Assembly: GCA_963740255.1 (NCBI GenBank)
Contig: CAVUDO010000002.1
Location: forward strand, 1,922,001 to 1,986,000
Reading direction: 5' to 3'
Source: CAVUDO01 sp963740255
GTDB taxonomy: Bacteria; Actinomycetota; Actinomycetes; Mycobacteriales; Cryptosporangiaceae
DNA length: 64,000 nt
Shown: piece by piece, positions 24,342 to 40,759 of the stretch
Layout of the letters: each line of letters opens with the position of its first letter
Position numbering within the stretch: the first letter of the stretch is position 1
Notes under the pieces: generated by a model
The model's input: the letters and a program-made list of their open reading frames with translations, nothing else
Told to the model about the DNA's origin: nothing
Databases searched by the model: none
Translations under genes and position numbers: made by a program

Positions 24342-24638
24342 TCAGGCGACCGGACCCCCGAAGATCTCGATGCGGTCGTCGCCGGCGAGAGTGACGATCG
24401 CGCGCTTGGTGTTCTTGCGCTTGCCCGTGCCGAACTTGGTCCGCTTGCGCTTGCCCTGGCGGTTCAGCGTGTTGACGGACGTGACCTTCACCTTGAAGAC
24501 CTGCTCGACGGCGATCTTGATCTGGGTCTTGTTGGCGTCCGGGCGTACGAGGAACGTGTACTTGTTCTCGTCCAGCAGGCCGTAGCTCTTCTCCGAGACG
24601 ACCGGAGCGAGCAAGATGTCGCGCGGATCGGCGATCAC
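24342..24638 (-). CDS. rplW: 50S ribosomal protein L23
   Basis: A 98-residue uL23 at the exit site, docking point for trigger factor and SRP. It has DILLAPVVSEKSYGLLDENK, TFLVRPDANKTQIKIAVEQ and VNTLNRQGKRKRTKFGTGKR. Its ATG overlaps the rplD stop by four bases. Confidence 0.98.
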   Translation of the reverse strand: MIADPRDILLAPVVSEKSYGLLDENKYTFLVRPDANKTQIKIAVEQVFKVKVTSVNTLNRQGKRKRTKFGTGKRKNTKRAIVTLAGDDRIEIFGGPVA

Positions 24639-25504
24639 TTGTCGTCCTCCTTCTTCGCGGCACCGGACTTCGTGGCAGCGGCCTTCTTGGCGTGGGCATT
24701 CTTGGCGGGGGCCGTCTTCGCCGGGCCCTTCTTCGCCGGCTTGTCGGCCGCCGTGTCCACGGCGCCGTCGCCCTCGGCCGGAGCCACGGACGGCACCGGC
24801 TCGCCGGGGATGTTCGGGGTGGTCAGATCGGGCAGCGCGGCGGAGCGGGCCACCGCGGACGCGCCCTTGCCCCGGGGCGGACCAGCCAGGAACGCCTCCA
24901 GCGCCGCCTCGGTGAACACCACGTCGTCGCTGACCAGCACGTCGTAGGTGTTGAGCTGGTCGGGCGCGATCACGTGGACGCTCGGCAGGTTGCGCACCGA
25001 GAGCCAGGAGACCTCGTCGGTGCGCGGCACCACCACGAGTACATGCCGTGCGCTCGACAGCGTGGTCAGCACGGCCTTCGCGGTCTTGGTCGACGGCGCG
25101 TCGCCGGTGACCAGCGAGGAGAGCACGTGCACCCGGCCGCCGCGGGCCCGGTCGGAGAGCGCGCCGCGCAGGGCGGCGAACTTCATCTTCTTGGGCGTGC
25201 GCTGGGAATAGTCGCGCGGCTGCGGTCCGTGCACGGTGCCACCGCCGGTGAACTGCGGTGCCCGGGTGGAACCCTGGCGGGCCCGGCCGGTGCCCTTCTG
25301 CTTGTACGGCTTGGCGCCACCACCCCGCACCTCGCCCCGCGTCTTGGTCTTGTGCGTACCCTGGCGCGCCGCGGCGAGCTGGGCCACCACGACCTGGTGG
25401 ATCAGCGGGATGTTCACCTGGACGTCGAAGACCTCCGCGGGAAGCTCGACCGAACCGGTCTTGTCTCCTGCCGCGTCGCGGACGTCGACCGTGAGCGCGC
25501 TCAT
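24635..25504 (-). CDS. rplD: 50S ribosomal protein L4 with C-terminal extension
   Basis: A 289-residue uL4; ~205-220 is usual. The core shows the tunnel loop (TRGEVRGGGAKPYKQKGTGR, ARQGSTRAPQFTGGG) and VHVIAPDQLNTYDVLVSDDV. The extra ~80 residues are first Pro/Ala-rich, then Lys/Ala-rich (AKKGPAKTAPAKNAHAKKA), like the L22 tail. In E. coli L4 represses its own operon; whether this happens here is not visible. It starts at ATG 25504; the intergenic repeat behind rplC lies just upstream. Confidence 0.97.
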   Translation of the reverse strand: MSALTVDVRDAAGDKTGSVELPAEVFDVQVNIPLIHQVVVAQLAAARQGTHKTKTRGEVRGGGAKPYKQKGTGRARQGSTRAPQFTGGGTVHGPQPRDYSQRTPKKMKFAALRGALSDRARGGRVHVLSSLVTGDAPSTKTAKAVLTTLSSARHVLVVVPRTDEVSWLSVRNLPSVHVIAPDQLNTYDVLVSDDVVFTEAALEAFLAGPPRGKGASAVARSAALPDLTTPNIPGEPVPSVAPAEGDGAVDTAADKPAKKGPAKTAPAKNAHAKKAAATKSGAAKKEDDK

Positions 25505-25577
25505 TTGCCCACCTCGCTTCGCTCGGCGGCCGCGTTCGCGGGGCTGCTGTGCTTCCTGGTTCGCTCGCTGCGCTCGC
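25505..25577 (-). repeat. rplC-rplD intergenic GAGCGAGCGC-type repeat
   Basis: The 73-nt gap starts directly at the rplC stop. On the minus strand the stop is followed by GCGAGCGCAGCGAGCGAACC, a purine-rich near-palindromic word. Just before rplD comes GCCGAGCGAAGCGAGG, preceded by the hairpin CCCCGCGAACGCGG. The same GCGAAGCGAGG core occurs in each unit of the fusA-tuf tandem array. Confidence 0.55.
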
Positions 25578-26246
25578 TCACTTGCTCACACCGCCCTTAC
25601 GGAGAGGCACCTTGGCGGCGGTGCGGATCAGCACCAGGCCGCCCTTGGGGCCGGGAATCGCACCCTTGACCAGGATCAGGCCCTTCTCGGTGTCGATCCG
25701 GTGCACGGTGAGGTTCATCGTGGTGACCCGCGCGTGTCCCATCCGGCCGGCCATCCGCACGCCCTTGAACACCCGGCCGGGGGTCGCACAGGCGCCGATG
25801 GAGCCCGGCGAACGGTGCTTGCGCTGGGTGCCGTGCGAGGAGCTGAGGCCCTTGAAGCCGTGCCGCTTCATGACGCCGGCGGTGCCCTTGCCCTTGCTGG
25901 TGCCCGTCACGTCGACGATCTGGCCGGCCTCGAACACGTCGGCGCCGACCTCCTGGCCGGTGGAGTACTCGCCGGCGTCGGTGGTGCGGAGCTCCACCAC
26001 GTGCCGCCGCGGGGTGACGCCGGCGATCTTGAAGTGGCCCGACTCCGGCTTGTTCACCCGGCGCGGATCGACGGCGCCGAACGCCAGCTGTACGGCGGAG
26101 TAGCCGTCCTTCTCAGGGGTGCGCACCTGGGTCACGACGCACGGCCCGGCCTTGACGACGGTCACCGGAACCATCCGGTTGTTCTCGTCGAAGACCTGGC
26201 TCATGCCGAGCTTCTCGCCCAGGATGCCCTTGATCTGCCTGTCCAT
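25578..26246 (-). CDS. rplC: 50S ribosomal protein L3
   Basis: A 222-residue uL3, an early 50S assembly protein. It has KGILGEKLGMSQVFDENNRM, the extended loop GSIGACATPGRVFKGVRMAG that reaches the peptidyl-transferase centre, and LILVKGAIPGPKGGLV. It starts 21 nt after rpsJ. Confidence 0.98.
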   Translation of the reverse strand: MDRQIKGILGEKLGMSQVFDENNRMVPVTVVKAGPCVVTQVRTPEKDGYSAVQLAFGAVDPRRVNKPESGHFKIAGVTPRRHVVELRTTDAGEYSTGQEVGADVFEAGQIVDVTGTSKGKGTAGVMKRHGFKGLSSSHGTQRKHRSPGSIGACATPGRVFKGVRMAGRMGHARVTTMNLTVHRIDTEKGLILVKGAIPGPKGGLVLIRTAAKVPLRKGGVSK

Positions 26247-26267
26247 GTCTCTATCCCGAACCCGTCG

Positions 26268-26573
26268 CTACTTGATCTCGATGTCGACGCCCGCGGGCAG
26301 GTCGAGTCGCATCAGCGAGTCCACCGTCTTCGGGGTCGGATCGAAAATGTCGATGAGACGCTTGTGGGTACGCATCTCGAAGTGCTCGCGCGAGTCCTTG
26401 TACTTGTGGGGCGAGCGGATGACGCAGTAGACGTTCTTCTCCGTCGGCAGCGGCACCGGACCCGCGACGGTGGCTCCGGTGCGGATGACGGTGTCGACGA
26501 TCTTCCGCGCGGAGCTGTCGATGACCTCGTGGTCGTAGGCCTTGAGCCTGATGCGGATCTTGTGTCCCGCCAT
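26268..26573 (-). CDS. rpsJ: 30S ribosomal protein S10
   Basis: A 101-residue uS10 (also the antitermination factor NusE), beginning AGHKIRIRLKAYDHEVIDSS. It has the long loop YCVIRSPHKYKDSREHFEMR. It is the first gene of the S10 operon, behind two hairpins that follow tuf; no good promoter was read in the 126-nt gap, so read-through from tuf is possible. Confidence 0.98.
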   Translation of the reverse strand: MAGHKIRIRLKAYDHEVIDSSARKIVDTVIRTGATVAGPVPLPTEKNVYCVIRSPHKYKDSREHFEMRTHKRLIDIFDPTPKTVDSLMRLDLPAGVDIEIK

Positions 26574-26620
26574 GGTGGCTTCGGTGTCCCTCTTCTTCGG
26601 TGACGCTGCGGGCTGAGGCA

Positions 26621-26642
26621 GCCGGTTCCGTGCGGAGCCGGC
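26621..26642 (-). other. Hairpin in the rpsJ leader
   Basis: A 10-bp stem (GCCGGTTCCG / CGGAGCCGGC) with a two-base minimal loop lies between the tuf terminator and rpsJ. It may be a second terminator hairpin or an S10-leader structure. Confidence 0.4.
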
Positions 26643-26650
26643 CTCGCGGT

Positions 26651-26687
26651 GCGGCGGTCGAGCCTGTGCTGGAAGCTCGACCGCCGC
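26651..26687 (-). terminator. Terminator-like hairpin behind tuf
   Basis: A perfect 13-bp stem GCGGCGGTCGAGC / GCTCGACCGCCGC with an 11-nt loop begins 13 nt after the tuf stop. There is no U-run, as is typical in actinobacteria. It probably reduces read-through from the str operon into the S10 operon. Confidence 0.8.
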
Positions 26688-26699
26688 CGCGACCAGTGC

Positions 26700-27893
<1,194 letters not shown>

Positions 27894-27970
27894 TGGGTCC
27901 TCCTGTGGACTGATTTACGTGGAACGCCGTACGACGTGTGTGGATGGGAATTTCCGGTCTTGGACGACTA

Positions 27971-28217
27971 CTCTCCCGTCGCCTTCGCTGTGTCAGCTGT
28001 GGCTCGACTCCGGGAGAGCTCCGCTCCTCGCTTCGCTGCGATGCTCACTCTCCCGTCGCCTTCGCGATGTCACTGGCTCGACTCCGGGAGAGCTCCGCTC
28101 CTCGCTTCGCTGCGATGCTCACTCTCCCGTCGCCTTCGCGATGTCACTGGCTCGACTCCGGGAGAGCTCCGCTCCTCGCTTCGCTGCGATGCTCACTCTC
28201 CCGTCGCCTTCGCGATG
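27971..28217 (-). repeat. 74-bp tandem array spanning fusA stop and fusA-tuf gap
   Basis: Three full units start at 27971 (77 bp, variant), 28048 and 28122 (74 bp each, identical), with a fourth partial unit from 28196 that is the genuine end of fusA. Read on the minus strand, every unit contains the last fusA codons (IAKATGE) plus TGA, then about 50 bp of 3' sequence. Each unit also has an 8-bp inverted repeat (CTCTCCCG / CGGGAGAG) around the TGA. The two identical units imply recent duplication or gene conversion. The array fills the fusA-tuf gap and would fold into three successive hairpins in the mRNA. Confidence 0.93.
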
Positions 28218-30289
28218 ATCTCCCGGGCGACGTTCTGCGGAACCTCGCTGTAGGAGTCGAACACCATCGAGTAGCTCGCCCGGCCCTGGGTCTTCGACCG
28301 GAGGTCGCCGACGTAGCCGAACATCTCCGAGAGCGGCACCAGGGCGCGGACGATGCGTGAACCACCGCGCTCCTCCATCGCCTGGATGGTGCCGCGGCGG
28401 GAGTTGAGGTCGCCGATGACGTCGCCCATGTTCTCTTCCGGGGTGACGACCTCGACGGCCATCATCGGCTCCAGCAACGCGGGGTCGGCCCGGCGGGCCG
28501 CTTCCTTCATCGCCATCGAGCCGGCGATCTTGAACGCCATCTCCGACGAGTCGACCTCGTGGTACTGACCGTCGAGCAGGGTCAGCTTCACCCCGACCAG
28601 CGGGTAGCCGGCGAGCACGCCGTACTGCATGGCGTCCTGGGCACCGGCGTCCACCGACGGGATGTACTCCCGCGGGATGCGGCCGCCCGTCACCTTGCTC
28701 TCGAACTCGTAGCTCGGCGCGTCGCCGCCCTGCGGCAGCGGCTCGATCTCGATCTTGACCTTGGCGAACTGGCCCGAGCCACCCGTCTGCTTCTTGTGGG
28801 TGTAGTCGTGGGCCACGTGCCGGCGGATCGTCTCGCGGTAGGCCACCTGCGGCTTGCCGATGTTGGCCTCGACCGAGAACTCGCGCTTCATCCGGTCGAC
28901 CAGGATGTCCAGGTGCAGCTCGCCCATGCCGGCAATCACCGTCTGGCCGGTCTCCTCGTCCTGGCGGACCTTGAACGTCGGGTCCTCCTGGGCGAGCTTC
29001 TGGATGGCGATGCTCAGCTTCTCCTGGTCGCTCTTGGTCTTCGGCTCGATCGCCACCGAGATCACCGGGTCGGGGAACGTCATCGACTCGAGGATGATGG
29101 GGTGCGCCGGGTCGGACAGCGTGTCGCCCGTGGTGGTCTGCTTGAGGCCCTGCACCGCGACGATGTCGCCCGCGCTGGCCGTCGGCAGCTCCTCACGCTT
29201 GATCGCGTGCATCTGGTAGATCTTGCCGATCCGTTCCTTGCGGTCCTTGGTCGAGTTGATGACCTGGGTGCCCGCGTCCAGCCGGCCGGAGTAGATCCGC
29301 AGGTAGGACAGCGTGCCGAGGTGCTTGTCGGTCTGGATCTTGAATGCCAGCGCGCTGAACGGCTCGGACTGGTCGGCCTTGCGGAAGTCCGGCGTCTCGC
29401 CGTCCATTCGGACGCCTTCGACACCGTCCACGTCCACCGGGGACGGCAGGTAGTCGACCACGGCGTCGAGCATCGGCTGGACGCCCTTGTTCTTGAACGC
29501 CGAACCGGTGAGCACCGGGTTGACCTTGCCGGCGATGGTGGCCCGGCGGATGGCCGCCTTGAGCGTCGCGACGCTGAGCTCCTCTTCGGCGAGGTACGCC
29601 TCGGCGATCTCGTCGTCGACGTCGGAGAGGGTTTCCAGCAGCTTCTCGCGGTACTCCGCGGCGGACTCGGCCAGCTCGGCCGGGATCTCCTCGATCGCGT
29701 AGTCCTCGCCCTTGCTGGTCTCGCCGCGCCAGGTCAGCGCATTCATCTCGAGCAGGTCGACGACGCCGACGAAGTCGGCCTCGTTGCCGATCGGGAGCTG
29801 CAGGACGAGCGGGTTGGCGCCGAGGCGGTCGACCATCATGTCCACGCAACGGAAGAAGTCGGCGCCCGTGCGGTCGAGCTTGTTGACGAAGCACATCCGC
29901 GGCACGCGGTACTTCTCTGCCTGCCGCCAGACCTGCTCGGTCTGCGGCTCCACCCCGGCGACCCCGTCGTACACGGCCACCGCGCCGTCGAGCACGCGCA
30001 GCGAGCGCTCCACCTCGACGGTGAAGTCGACGTGGCCGGGGGTGTCGATGATGTTGACCACGTGCCCCTTCCACTCGCACGTGGTGGCGGCGGAGGTGAT
30101 GGTGATGCCCCGCTCCTGCTCCTGCTCCATCCAGTCCATCGTGGCGGCGCCGTCGTGGACCTCACCGATCTTGTAGTTGATGCCGGTGTAGTACAGGATC
30201 CGCTCGGTCGTGGTGGTCTTGCCCGCGTCGATGTGGGCCATGATCCCGATGTTGCGGACCTTGGCCAGGGCGGCGTGGGTGCCAGCCAT
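28193..30289 (-). CDS. fusA: Elongation factor G
   Basis: A 698-residue translocase GTPase. It has AHIDAGKTTTTERILYYTG (G1), DTPGHVDFTVEVERSLRV (G3) and NKLDRTGADF (G4), and domains III-V ending in VPQNVAREIIAKATGE. It starts at ATG 30289 with GAGGAAGG upstream. Its 3' end is duplicated in the downstream tandem array. Confidence 0.99.
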   Translation of the reverse strand: MAGTHAALAKVRNIGIMAHIDAGKTTTTERILYYTGINYKIGEVHDGAATMDWMEQEQERGITITSAATTCEWKGHVVNIIDTPGHVDFTVEVERSLRVLDGAVAVYDGVAGVEPQTEQVWRQAEKYRVPRMCFVNKLDRTGADFFRCVDMMVDRLGANPLVLQLPIGNEADFVGVVDLLEMNALTWRGETSKGEDYAIEEIPAELAESAAEYREKLLETLSDVDDEIAEAYLAEEELSVATLKAAIRRATIAGKVNPVLTGSAFKNKGVQPMLDAVVDYLPSPVDVDGVEGVRMDGETPDFRKADQSEPFSALAFKIQTDKHLGTLSYLRIYSGRLDAGTQVINSTKDRKERIGKIYQMHAIKREELPTASAGDIVAVQGLKQTTTGDTLSDPAHPIILESMTFPDPVISVAIEPKTKSDQEKLSIAIQKLAQEDPTFKVRQDEETGQTVIAGMGELHLDILVDRMKREFSVEANIGKPQVAYRETIRRHVAHDYTHKKQTGGSGQFAKVKIEIEPLPQGGDAPSYEFESKVTGGRIPREYIPSVDAGAQDAMQYGVLAGYPLVGVKLTLLDGQYHEVDSSEMAFKIAGSMAMKEAARRADPALLEPMMAVEVVTPEENMGDVIGDLNSRRGTIQAMEERGGSRIVRALVPLSEMFGYVGDLRSKTQGRASYSMVFDSYSEVPQNVAREIIAKATGE

Positions 30290-30336
30290 GTGCTTTACCT
30301 TCCTCAGACTCGTTGCGTGAGTCCCCGACGCGGGGA

Positions 30337-30806
30337 TTACCAGCGGTAGTGGGCGAACGCCTTGTTCGACTCGGCCATCTTGTGGGTGTCCTCGCGCTTC
30401 TTCACGCTGGCGCCGAGGCCGTTGCTCGCGTCGAGCAGCTCGTTCATGAGGCGTTCGGTCATGGTCTTCTCCCGGCGCGCGCGGCTGTACCGGATCAGCC
30501 AGCGCAGCGCGAGGGTGGTGGAGCGGCCCGGACGGACCTCGACCGGAACCTGGTAGGTGGCGCCGCCGACCCGGCGGCTCTTGACCTCCAGCGCCGGCTT
30601 GACGTTGTCGAGGGCGCGCTTGAGCGTGACCACCGGGTCGTTGCCCGACTTCTCGCGGGCACCCTCCAGGGCGCCGTAGACGATGCGCTCGGCAACGGAT
30701 CGCTTGCCGCTCAGCAGCACCTTGTTGACCAGCTGCGTGACCAGCGGAGAGGCGTAGACCGGGTCGATGACGACCGGGTGCTTGGGCGCCGGACCCTTGC
30801 GGGGCA

Positions 30807-30807
<1 letters not shown>
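30337..30807 (-). CDS. rpsG: 30S ribosomal protein S7
   Basis: A 156-residue uS7, organiser of the 30S head, beginning PRKGPAPKHPVVIDPVYASP. It has SRRVGGATYQVPVEVRPGR, RWLIRYSRARREKTM and KREDTHKMAESNKAFAHYRW. Its ATG overlaps the rpsL stop (TAATG). Confidence 0.98.
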
Positions 30808-31181
<374 letters not shown>

Positions 31182-31386
31182 CGGGTCTCCGCTTCCTACT
31201 CGAGTGAGTGTGACGTGGTCGTGCCAGCTATGTCTCGTGGTCTTGCCGGATGTCCGGCTCGTCCGACCCCCGCGGTCGGGCGTGTCGCCGCCGAAGGTCC
31301 CACACCGGCTGGATGTCCGCTCCGGGGGGATCGCGCTTCATCAGACACGCGAGGTCGCCCAGGGCAATCCCTAGGCACAAGAAGCA
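31182..31386 (-). other. rpsL 5' leader
   Basis: About 200 nt lie between the predicted transcription start and rpsL, inside a 305-nt gene-free stretch (31182-31486). The leader could encode a 37-codon peptide (ATG 31341 to TAG 31228, beginning KRDPPGADIQPVW) but has no Shine-Dalgarno. It holds a short hairpin (CGACC-N4-GGTCG) and two copies of GGACATCC. No known riboswitch or r-protein-leader pattern was recognised. Confidence 0.35.
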
Positions 31387-31415
31387 AGAGTACCCAGGCT
31401 TGCGCCGCACGTCAA
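31387..31415 (-). promoter_or_regulatory. Promoter of rpsL-rpsG-fusA-tuf
   Basis: On the minus strand TTGACG (31415-31410) and TACTCT (31392-31387) are separated by 17 bp, close to the sigma-A consensus. It is the best promoter match in the window and suits the highly expressed str operon. Confidence 0.8.
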
Positions 31416-31451
31416 AACGGTTCGGACGTGCGCGCGGGCACACGCTCCGAC

Positions 31452-31479
31452 CCCGACGGGACGGACCACGCCCGTCGGG
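31452..31479 (-). terminator. Hairpin behind the DUF4190 gene
   Basis: A perfect 9-bp stem CCCGACGGG / CCCGTCGGG with a 10-nt loop begins 7 nt after the stop of the leftward DUF4190-type gene and ends before the str promoter. It separates the two transcription units. Confidence 0.7.
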
Positions 31480-31486
31480 ACCTGGC

Positions 31487-32347
31487 TCACGACGGGATGA
31501 AGGCGCTGCCGAAACCGATCGCGAACGCCAGGATCGTCAGCAGCAGGCCGAGGCCGATCGCCACGAAGCCGGTGATGATGCCGGTGAGCACCTGGTTCTG
31601 ACCCGACAGCGTTCCGCCGGACTCGTTGATCTTGCCGCGCGAGATGAACCCGAGGATGACCGCGGCCACGCCCCCGAGGATCCCGAGGATACCGATGGGC
31701 CAGCAGTCACACCCGCCCAGCGCGGCCACCACCGAGCCGATGCCGACACCCATCGCGACGTTGGCCATCGTCTCGGTAGCCGGCTTGGTCGGCATGCCGA
31801 ACGCATCCGTGCCGTAGGCGGCCGCGCCGTAGGCCGCACCGCCGGACGCGGGACCGTACCCCGCCGGGTGCCCGGGCGGCGGCCCACCCTGGCCGTAGGC
31901 TGGTGGGCCGCTCGGGGGCCCGTAGGCCGGCGGGCCGCTCGGGGGCCCGTAGGCCGCTGTGCCGCTGACGGGCGGGTAGCCGCCCTGGCCGTAGCCGGAG
32001 GTGGGGGCGCCGCTGGTCGGACCGTAGCCGCCGGGAACACCGCTCGTCGGGTCGTAGCCCGCTGGCGGCCCGCTGCTGGGGCCGTAGCCGGGCGGCGGCG
32101 CACCGTAGCCCGAGTCGTAGCCCGAGTCGTAGCCCGAGTCATAGCCGGGGGGCTGGACGCCCGGCTGCTCCGGCTGGTTGTACCGACGGCTGGCGGCCTG
32201 GTCGTAGTCCGGCAGGCTGAAGCTCGGGGGGGCGTCCGGGGCGGGCTCCTCGCCGTATCCCGGGAAGCTGAAGCCGCTCGGCGCCGCCGGATCAGGCTGG
32301 GGTGCGTTCGGGGCGCGCTGGGGATCGTGGCCAGGCTGCTCGCTCAT
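31487..32347 (-). CDS. DUF4190-type membrane protein with Tyr/Gly/Pro-rich N-terminus
   Basis: A 286-residue protein. Residues 1-~185 are low complexity with repeated words: GYDSGYDS, GYGPTSG, and AYGPPSGPP in tandem. The DNA repeats are 12 bp at ~32105-32145 and 27 bp at ~31905-31960. The C-terminal ~100 residues hold two membrane segments around a CDCWP turn and RGKINESGG, the DUF4190 pattern. The function is unknown. Tyr/Gly/Pro-rich cytoplasmic regions on small membrane proteins are common in actinobacteria and may promote self-association (inference). Confidence 0.8.
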   Translation of the reverse strand: MSEQPGHDPQRAPNAPQPDPAAPSGFSFPGYGEEPAPDAPPSFSLPDYDQAASRRYNQPEQPGVQPPGYDSGYDSGYDSGYGAPPPGYGPSSGPPAGYDPTSGVPGGYGPTSGAPTSGYGQGGYPPVSGTAAYGPPSGPPAYGPPSGPPAYGQGGPPPGHPAGYGPASGGAAYGAAAYGTDAFGMPTKPATETMANVAMGVGIGSVVAALGGCDCWPIGILGILGGVAAVILGFISRGKINESGGTLSGQNQVLTGIITGFVAIGLGLLLTILAFAIGFGSAFIPS

Positions 32348-32406
32348 CTCGCTCCTTCTCGCGCGACACGCCGGCCGGAAGGAAGACTCGCCCAGCCGCG
32401 CTCAGG

Positions 32407-32781
32407 CTAGTTGACGTTCTCGTCGAAGGTCGGACCGGTGCCGACCGAATCGATCAGCAGCCCGACGACGACCAGCGCCAGCACCACCGCGCCGATCCCG
32501 ATCGCGACGGTGGCCAGAATCGTGCCGGTCCGGATGGCGCGACCGCCGGTGAGGAAGCCCCGGGCGGCGGCGATCTCCTCCCGGGCCGGACGCGCGAGCA
32601 GCAACGCGACCGCTCCCGGCAGCACCCCGCCCCCGCAGAAAGACAGCGCCAGTGCGGTGATGCCCAGCGCCAGCACCGCACTGGCCTTGGTCGAGCCGCG
32701 CTCCTGCGGGTCGCGCGGGTGCCGCACGGGCTCGCCCGGGCCAGCAGGCGCGGGCGAGGCGTACGGGAACGGGTTGGCCAC
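32407..32781 (-). CDS. Small DUF4190-type membrane protein
   Basis: A 124-residue protein from GTG 32781. A Pro-rich N-terminus (~30 residues) is followed by two membrane segments (~33-63 and ~85-110) joined by a basic-acidic loop ARPAREEIAAARG, where the DUF4190 family usually has its conserved G(R/K)xEI-like turn. It is co-directional with rpoC but behind a strong terminator. Its neighbour 31487-32347 is of the same general family. Confidence 0.7.
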   Translation of the reverse strand: MANPFPYASPAPAGPGEPVRHPRDPQERGSTKASAVLALGITALALSFCGGGVLPGAVALLLARPAREEIAAARGFLTGGRAIRTGTILATVAIGIGAVVLALVVVGLLIDSVGTGPTFDENVN

Positions 32782-32815
32782 CCGCCCATCATGCCCAAGC
32801 CCCACCACACACGAC

Positions 32816-32849
32816 CGCGGGGCCGCCCGGCTCACCGGACGACCCCGCG
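32816..32849 (-). terminator. Terminator behind rpoC
   Basis: A 15-bp stem with a 4-nt loop (minus strand CGCGGGGTCGTCCGG-TGAG-CCGGGCGGCCCCGCG). Its two non-Watson-Crick positions are G-U in the minus sense but C-A in the plus sense, which shows it serves leftward transcription from rpoBC. It lies 168 nt after the rpoC stop, beyond repeat copy B. Confidence 0.85.
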
Positions 32850-32891
32850 CTCTCCTGCTTCTTCTATGAACCTTCTTCGGACCGACACCAC

Positions 32892-33016
32892 CCGAGCGGC
32901 GAGCGAGGGCGGTCCAGCTTTCCGCTGGCAAGGTCGCAGGAGGCGCCGCGGCCTTTTCTGGGGCCGCAAGCCGACGAGAACGCCGCCAGCGGGAAGCTGG
33001 GCCGTCCGCAGCGACC
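32892..33016 (+). repeat. Structured dispersed repeat, copy B (candidate RNA)
   Basis: A 125-bp element matching 2438-2558 in four blocks. The variable arms here are CCAGCTTTCCGCTGG and CCAGCGGGAAGCTGG. With flanking bases they form a 19-bp uninterrupted helix (G-U allowed). The inner hairpin GCGGCC / GGCCGC has an 8-nt loop instead of 4. A further possible long-range pairing is GGTCGC with GCGACC at the 3' edge. It ends one base from the rpoC stop codon and sits between that stop and the rpoC terminator, so it is always carried, in antisense orientation, on the rpoBC mRNA. Confidence 0.75.
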
Positions 33017-33017
33017 T

Positions 33018-36914
<3,897 letters not shown>

Positions 36915-37000
36915 TGTCTATCCCTCTTGGCTGTCGGTCTTACGTGATCGATGGGTCGGCGGAGGCCGCGAGCGACGGAGGGTCGCCCGCGGCCGTCCGA

Positions 37001-40447
<3,447 letters not shown>

Positions 40448-40759
40448 GATGCGTCCTTCCGAGGACCTGTGGATCCGAACGGCCGTCGTGCGCGCACTCC
40501 GACCACCCGCCGGACAAGCGGGTGGCAAGGCGGAAGGCAGCGCAAACTAGCAGTGTAGCCCAAAGGCACACCACTGTCGAATCCGTCGGCCCGGAGTGAT
40601 GTGACCTCCATCTCGGGCACAGCCGGTCACTCAGAGCGACCACATCGGTGCGCTCACCAAAGAGCGTGCCCCCGCCGGCCCACGGCGTCAAGAGTTTGTT
40701 CGGACTGTGCGCGTTATCCTGCCTCGACCGCGCCGATCAAGAAGGAGCTGACTTTCCTG
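40448..40759. other. Divergent space between rpoB and the glycan cluster
   Basis: 312 nt without a gene. It holds the leftward rpoB promoter and, near the rightward gene, a -10-like TATCCT (about 40715-40720) with no clear -35 partner. AAGGAG at 40742-40747 is the ribosome site for the nucleotidyltransferase. A near-palindrome CCCGCCGGACAAGCGGGTGG at 40506-40525 lies in the rpoB leader. Confidence 0.5.
40552..40581 (-). promoter_or_regulatory. Promoter of rpoB-rpoC
   Basis: On the minus strand TTCGAC (40581-40576) and TACACT (40557-40552) lie 18 bp apart, giving a leader of about 100 nt. The -10 box and the following GCTAG are typical of actinobacterial rpoB promoters. Confidence 0.75.

Noticed and set aside
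27971..28217. Tandem array as a CRISPR
   Set aside because: Units are contiguous 74-bp copies without unique spacers and contain the fusA 3' end.
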